Source: an uncultured beta proteobacterium
Lineage (GTDB): Bacteria; Pseudomonadota; Gammaproteobacteria; Burkholderiales; Burkholderiaceae
Direction of reading: 5' to 3'
Assembly: GCA_903930665.1 (NCBI GenBank)
Contig: CAIYZI010000597.1
Coordinates: 1 to 5,062, forward strand
DNA: 5,062 nucleotides
Shown here piece after piece: positions 3,882 to 5,062 of the stretch (positions are counted from its first letter, which is position 1; each line of letters begins with the position of its first letter). The position numbers and the translations under genes are program-made. Under the pieces are notes generated by a model, which saw only the letters and a program-made list of their open reading frames with translations, was not told the origin of the DNA and made no database searches.

Positions 3882-5062
3882 ATGGCATCACTAGGTCGCT
3901 CTCAGGTAAAAGTACTCAGTCTTTCTGCTTTGGGCGGCGTACTTGAGTTTTACGATTTTATTATTTTTATTTACTTTGCCTCTTCAATTGGTGCATTGTT
4001 TTTTCCACCGACCATGCCAGAGTGGCTTCGTCAAATAGAAACTTTTTCTATCTTTGCCGCAGGGTATCTTGTTCGCCCTGTTGGCGGCATCGTGATGGCG
4101 CACTTTGGAGATACCCGTGGCCGTAAGAAGATGTTTACCTTTAGCATCTTTTTAATGGCGGTGCCCACTTTAATCATTGGCTTGATTCCGACCTATGCTG
4201 ATATTGGTATTTATGCACCGTTGATTCTCTTGTTTTTAAGAATGCTACAAGGAGCTGCCATTGGGGGTGAGGTTCCAGGGGCGTGGGTCTTTGTTGCGGA
4301 ACATGTGACCAGGAAGCATGTTAATTTCGCATGCGCAGCCTTAACAGCAGGCTTAACGGGCGGCATCTTGCTTGGAGCCATGGTTGCGGTAGGAATTCAC
4401 TCCTTTTATACCCCAGAAGAAATCTTGGCGGTAGGCTGGCGTGTGCCATTCATATTTGGCGGACTATTTGGCTTGTTTGCGGTGATGCTTAGGCAGTGGC
4501 TTCATGAGACACCAGTCTTTCAGACAATGCAAGCTGAAATCAAACGTTCCGAACTTCCTTTGAAACGTGTATTGCGAGAACACAGGCCTGCCGTAATCTT
4601 GACTGCTTTGGCTAGCTGGGTCTTGGCTGCTTCGATTGTCACTATGATTTTGATGACACCAACATTATTGCAGACATTATTTAAGGTGCCACCAAAAATT
4701 GCGCTAGAGGCCAATAGCATTGCGACGGTGTGCTTGACGATTGGCTGCTTGGTATTTGGCGCTTTAGCTGGAAAATTTGGCGTAGGCAAGGTGATGTTGT
4801 TTGGTTCAACGGGCTTGGTTTTAAGTTCGCTTCTGTTGTATCAACAGATGGCCATTTCCCATGACCACATCGCCTTGTTATATGGTTTGAATGGTTTCTT
4901 TGTAGGCGTCATTGCGCTTGCTCCATCTATTGGGGTTTTATCCTTCCCTCCGGAAGTGAGATTTTCAGGGCTCTCGTTTTCTTACAACGTCACTTATGCA
5001 ATTTTAGGTGGCCTAACCCCTATCTTTATTAGCTTGTTACTACCCTTTAGCTCTATGGCGCC
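3882..5062 (+). CDS. MFS transporter, metabolite:H+ symporter (MHS) family, 5' part
   Basis: The frame starts at ATG 3882, preceded by AAAGG (3871-3875) at 6 nt spacing. It stays open to the window end: 393 residues are visible, and MHS proteins usually have about 420-500, so the last helix or helices and the C-terminus are missing. It is an inner-membrane proton-coupled carrier of the ProP/KgtP/ShiA/YhjE type. Evidence includes EFYDFIIF in helix 1 (22-29), with the E-Y-D motif of MHS members; the loop 2-3 signature from RPVGG to RGRKK (65-83), including G76-D77 and R79; RMLQGAAIGGE in helix 4 (120-130); GWRVPF before helix 6 (185-190); a charged central loop (about 205-235); and the R-F-S-G-x-S-F-S-Y-N segment (360-369) followed by the GGLTP turn. 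Substrates in the family include dicarboxylates, citrate, osmolytes, shikimate and aromatic acids, and none can be chosen here. Probably co-transcribed with the upstream cupin gene. Confidence 0.93.
   Translation, partial: MASLGRSQVKVLSLSALGGVLEFYDFIIFIYFASSIGALFFPPTMPEWLRQIETFSIFAAGYLVRPVGGIVMAHFGDTRGRKKMFTFSIFLMAVPTLIIGLIPTYADIGIYAPLILLFLRMLQGAAIGGEVPGAWVFVAEHVTRKHVNFACAALTAGLTGGILLGAMVAVGIHSFYTPEEILAVGWRVPFIFGGLFGLFAVMLRQWLHETPVFQTMQAEIKRSELPLKRVLREHRPAVILTALASWVLAASIVTMILMTPTLLQTLFKVPPKIALEANSIATVCLTIGCLVFGALAGKFGVGKVMLFGSTGLVLSSLLLYQQMAISHDHIALLYGLNGFFVGVIALAPSIGVLSFPPEVRFSGLSFSYNVTYAILGGLTPIFISLLLPFSSMA

Noticed and set aside
4520..4789. Leftward open frame of 89 codons opposite the transporter gene.
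   Set aside because: It lies entirely inside the MHS transporter coding region, whose motifs are clear. The frame is a by-product of its codon use.

Overview
The window looks like a piece of a betaproteobacterial chromosome. Moderate-to-low G+C, the gene families present and the protein sequences suggest a Burkholderiales member of Polynucleobacter type. This is inference from family resemblance; no marker gene is present. Seven protein genes are supported, two of them cut by the window edges. No RNA gene, insertion sequence, prophage or CRISPR array was seen.

Left part (1-531, + strand): the 3' end of a YqjE-like (phage-holin-superfamily) membrane protein gene is followed 2 nt later by a small YqjK-like gene, which is the tail of a YqjD/E/K-type envelope-stress operon. 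A weak hairpin spans the stop codon of the second gene and could end transcription of apt, which comes from the opposite side.

Centre (544-1682): apt (adenine phosphoribosyltransferase, - strand) and a nucleosidase of the MTA/SAH type (+ strand) are divergent, with only 11 nt between start codons. The nucleosidase would release adenine and Apt would convert it to AMP, so the pair forms a short adenine-salvage module. Candidate promoters for each gene lie inside the first codons of the other.

Right-centre (1706-3221, - strand): an uncharacterised protein with four predicted membrane segments lies upstream of an outer-membrane beta-barrel protein of the PF13557 'transporter' type. The 100-nt gap between them holds a perfect tandem duplication of a 37-bp unit. 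The duplication creates a 7-4-7 palindrome at the junction, and the first bases of an incipient third copy provide the stop codon of the upstream gene.

Right part (3405-5062, + strand): a secreted small cupin protein and a metabolite:H+ symporter (MHS) family MFS transporter, 30 nt apart, form a probable operon. It has a candidate sigma70 promoter whose spacer carries a small palindrome. The right edge cuts the transporter.

Most of the window is ordinary housekeeping and accessory metabolism. The items most worth checking are the duplicated 37-bp element with its weak relative in the cupin promoter, and the interlocked apt/nucleosidase start region. I see no convincing new multi-gene system.
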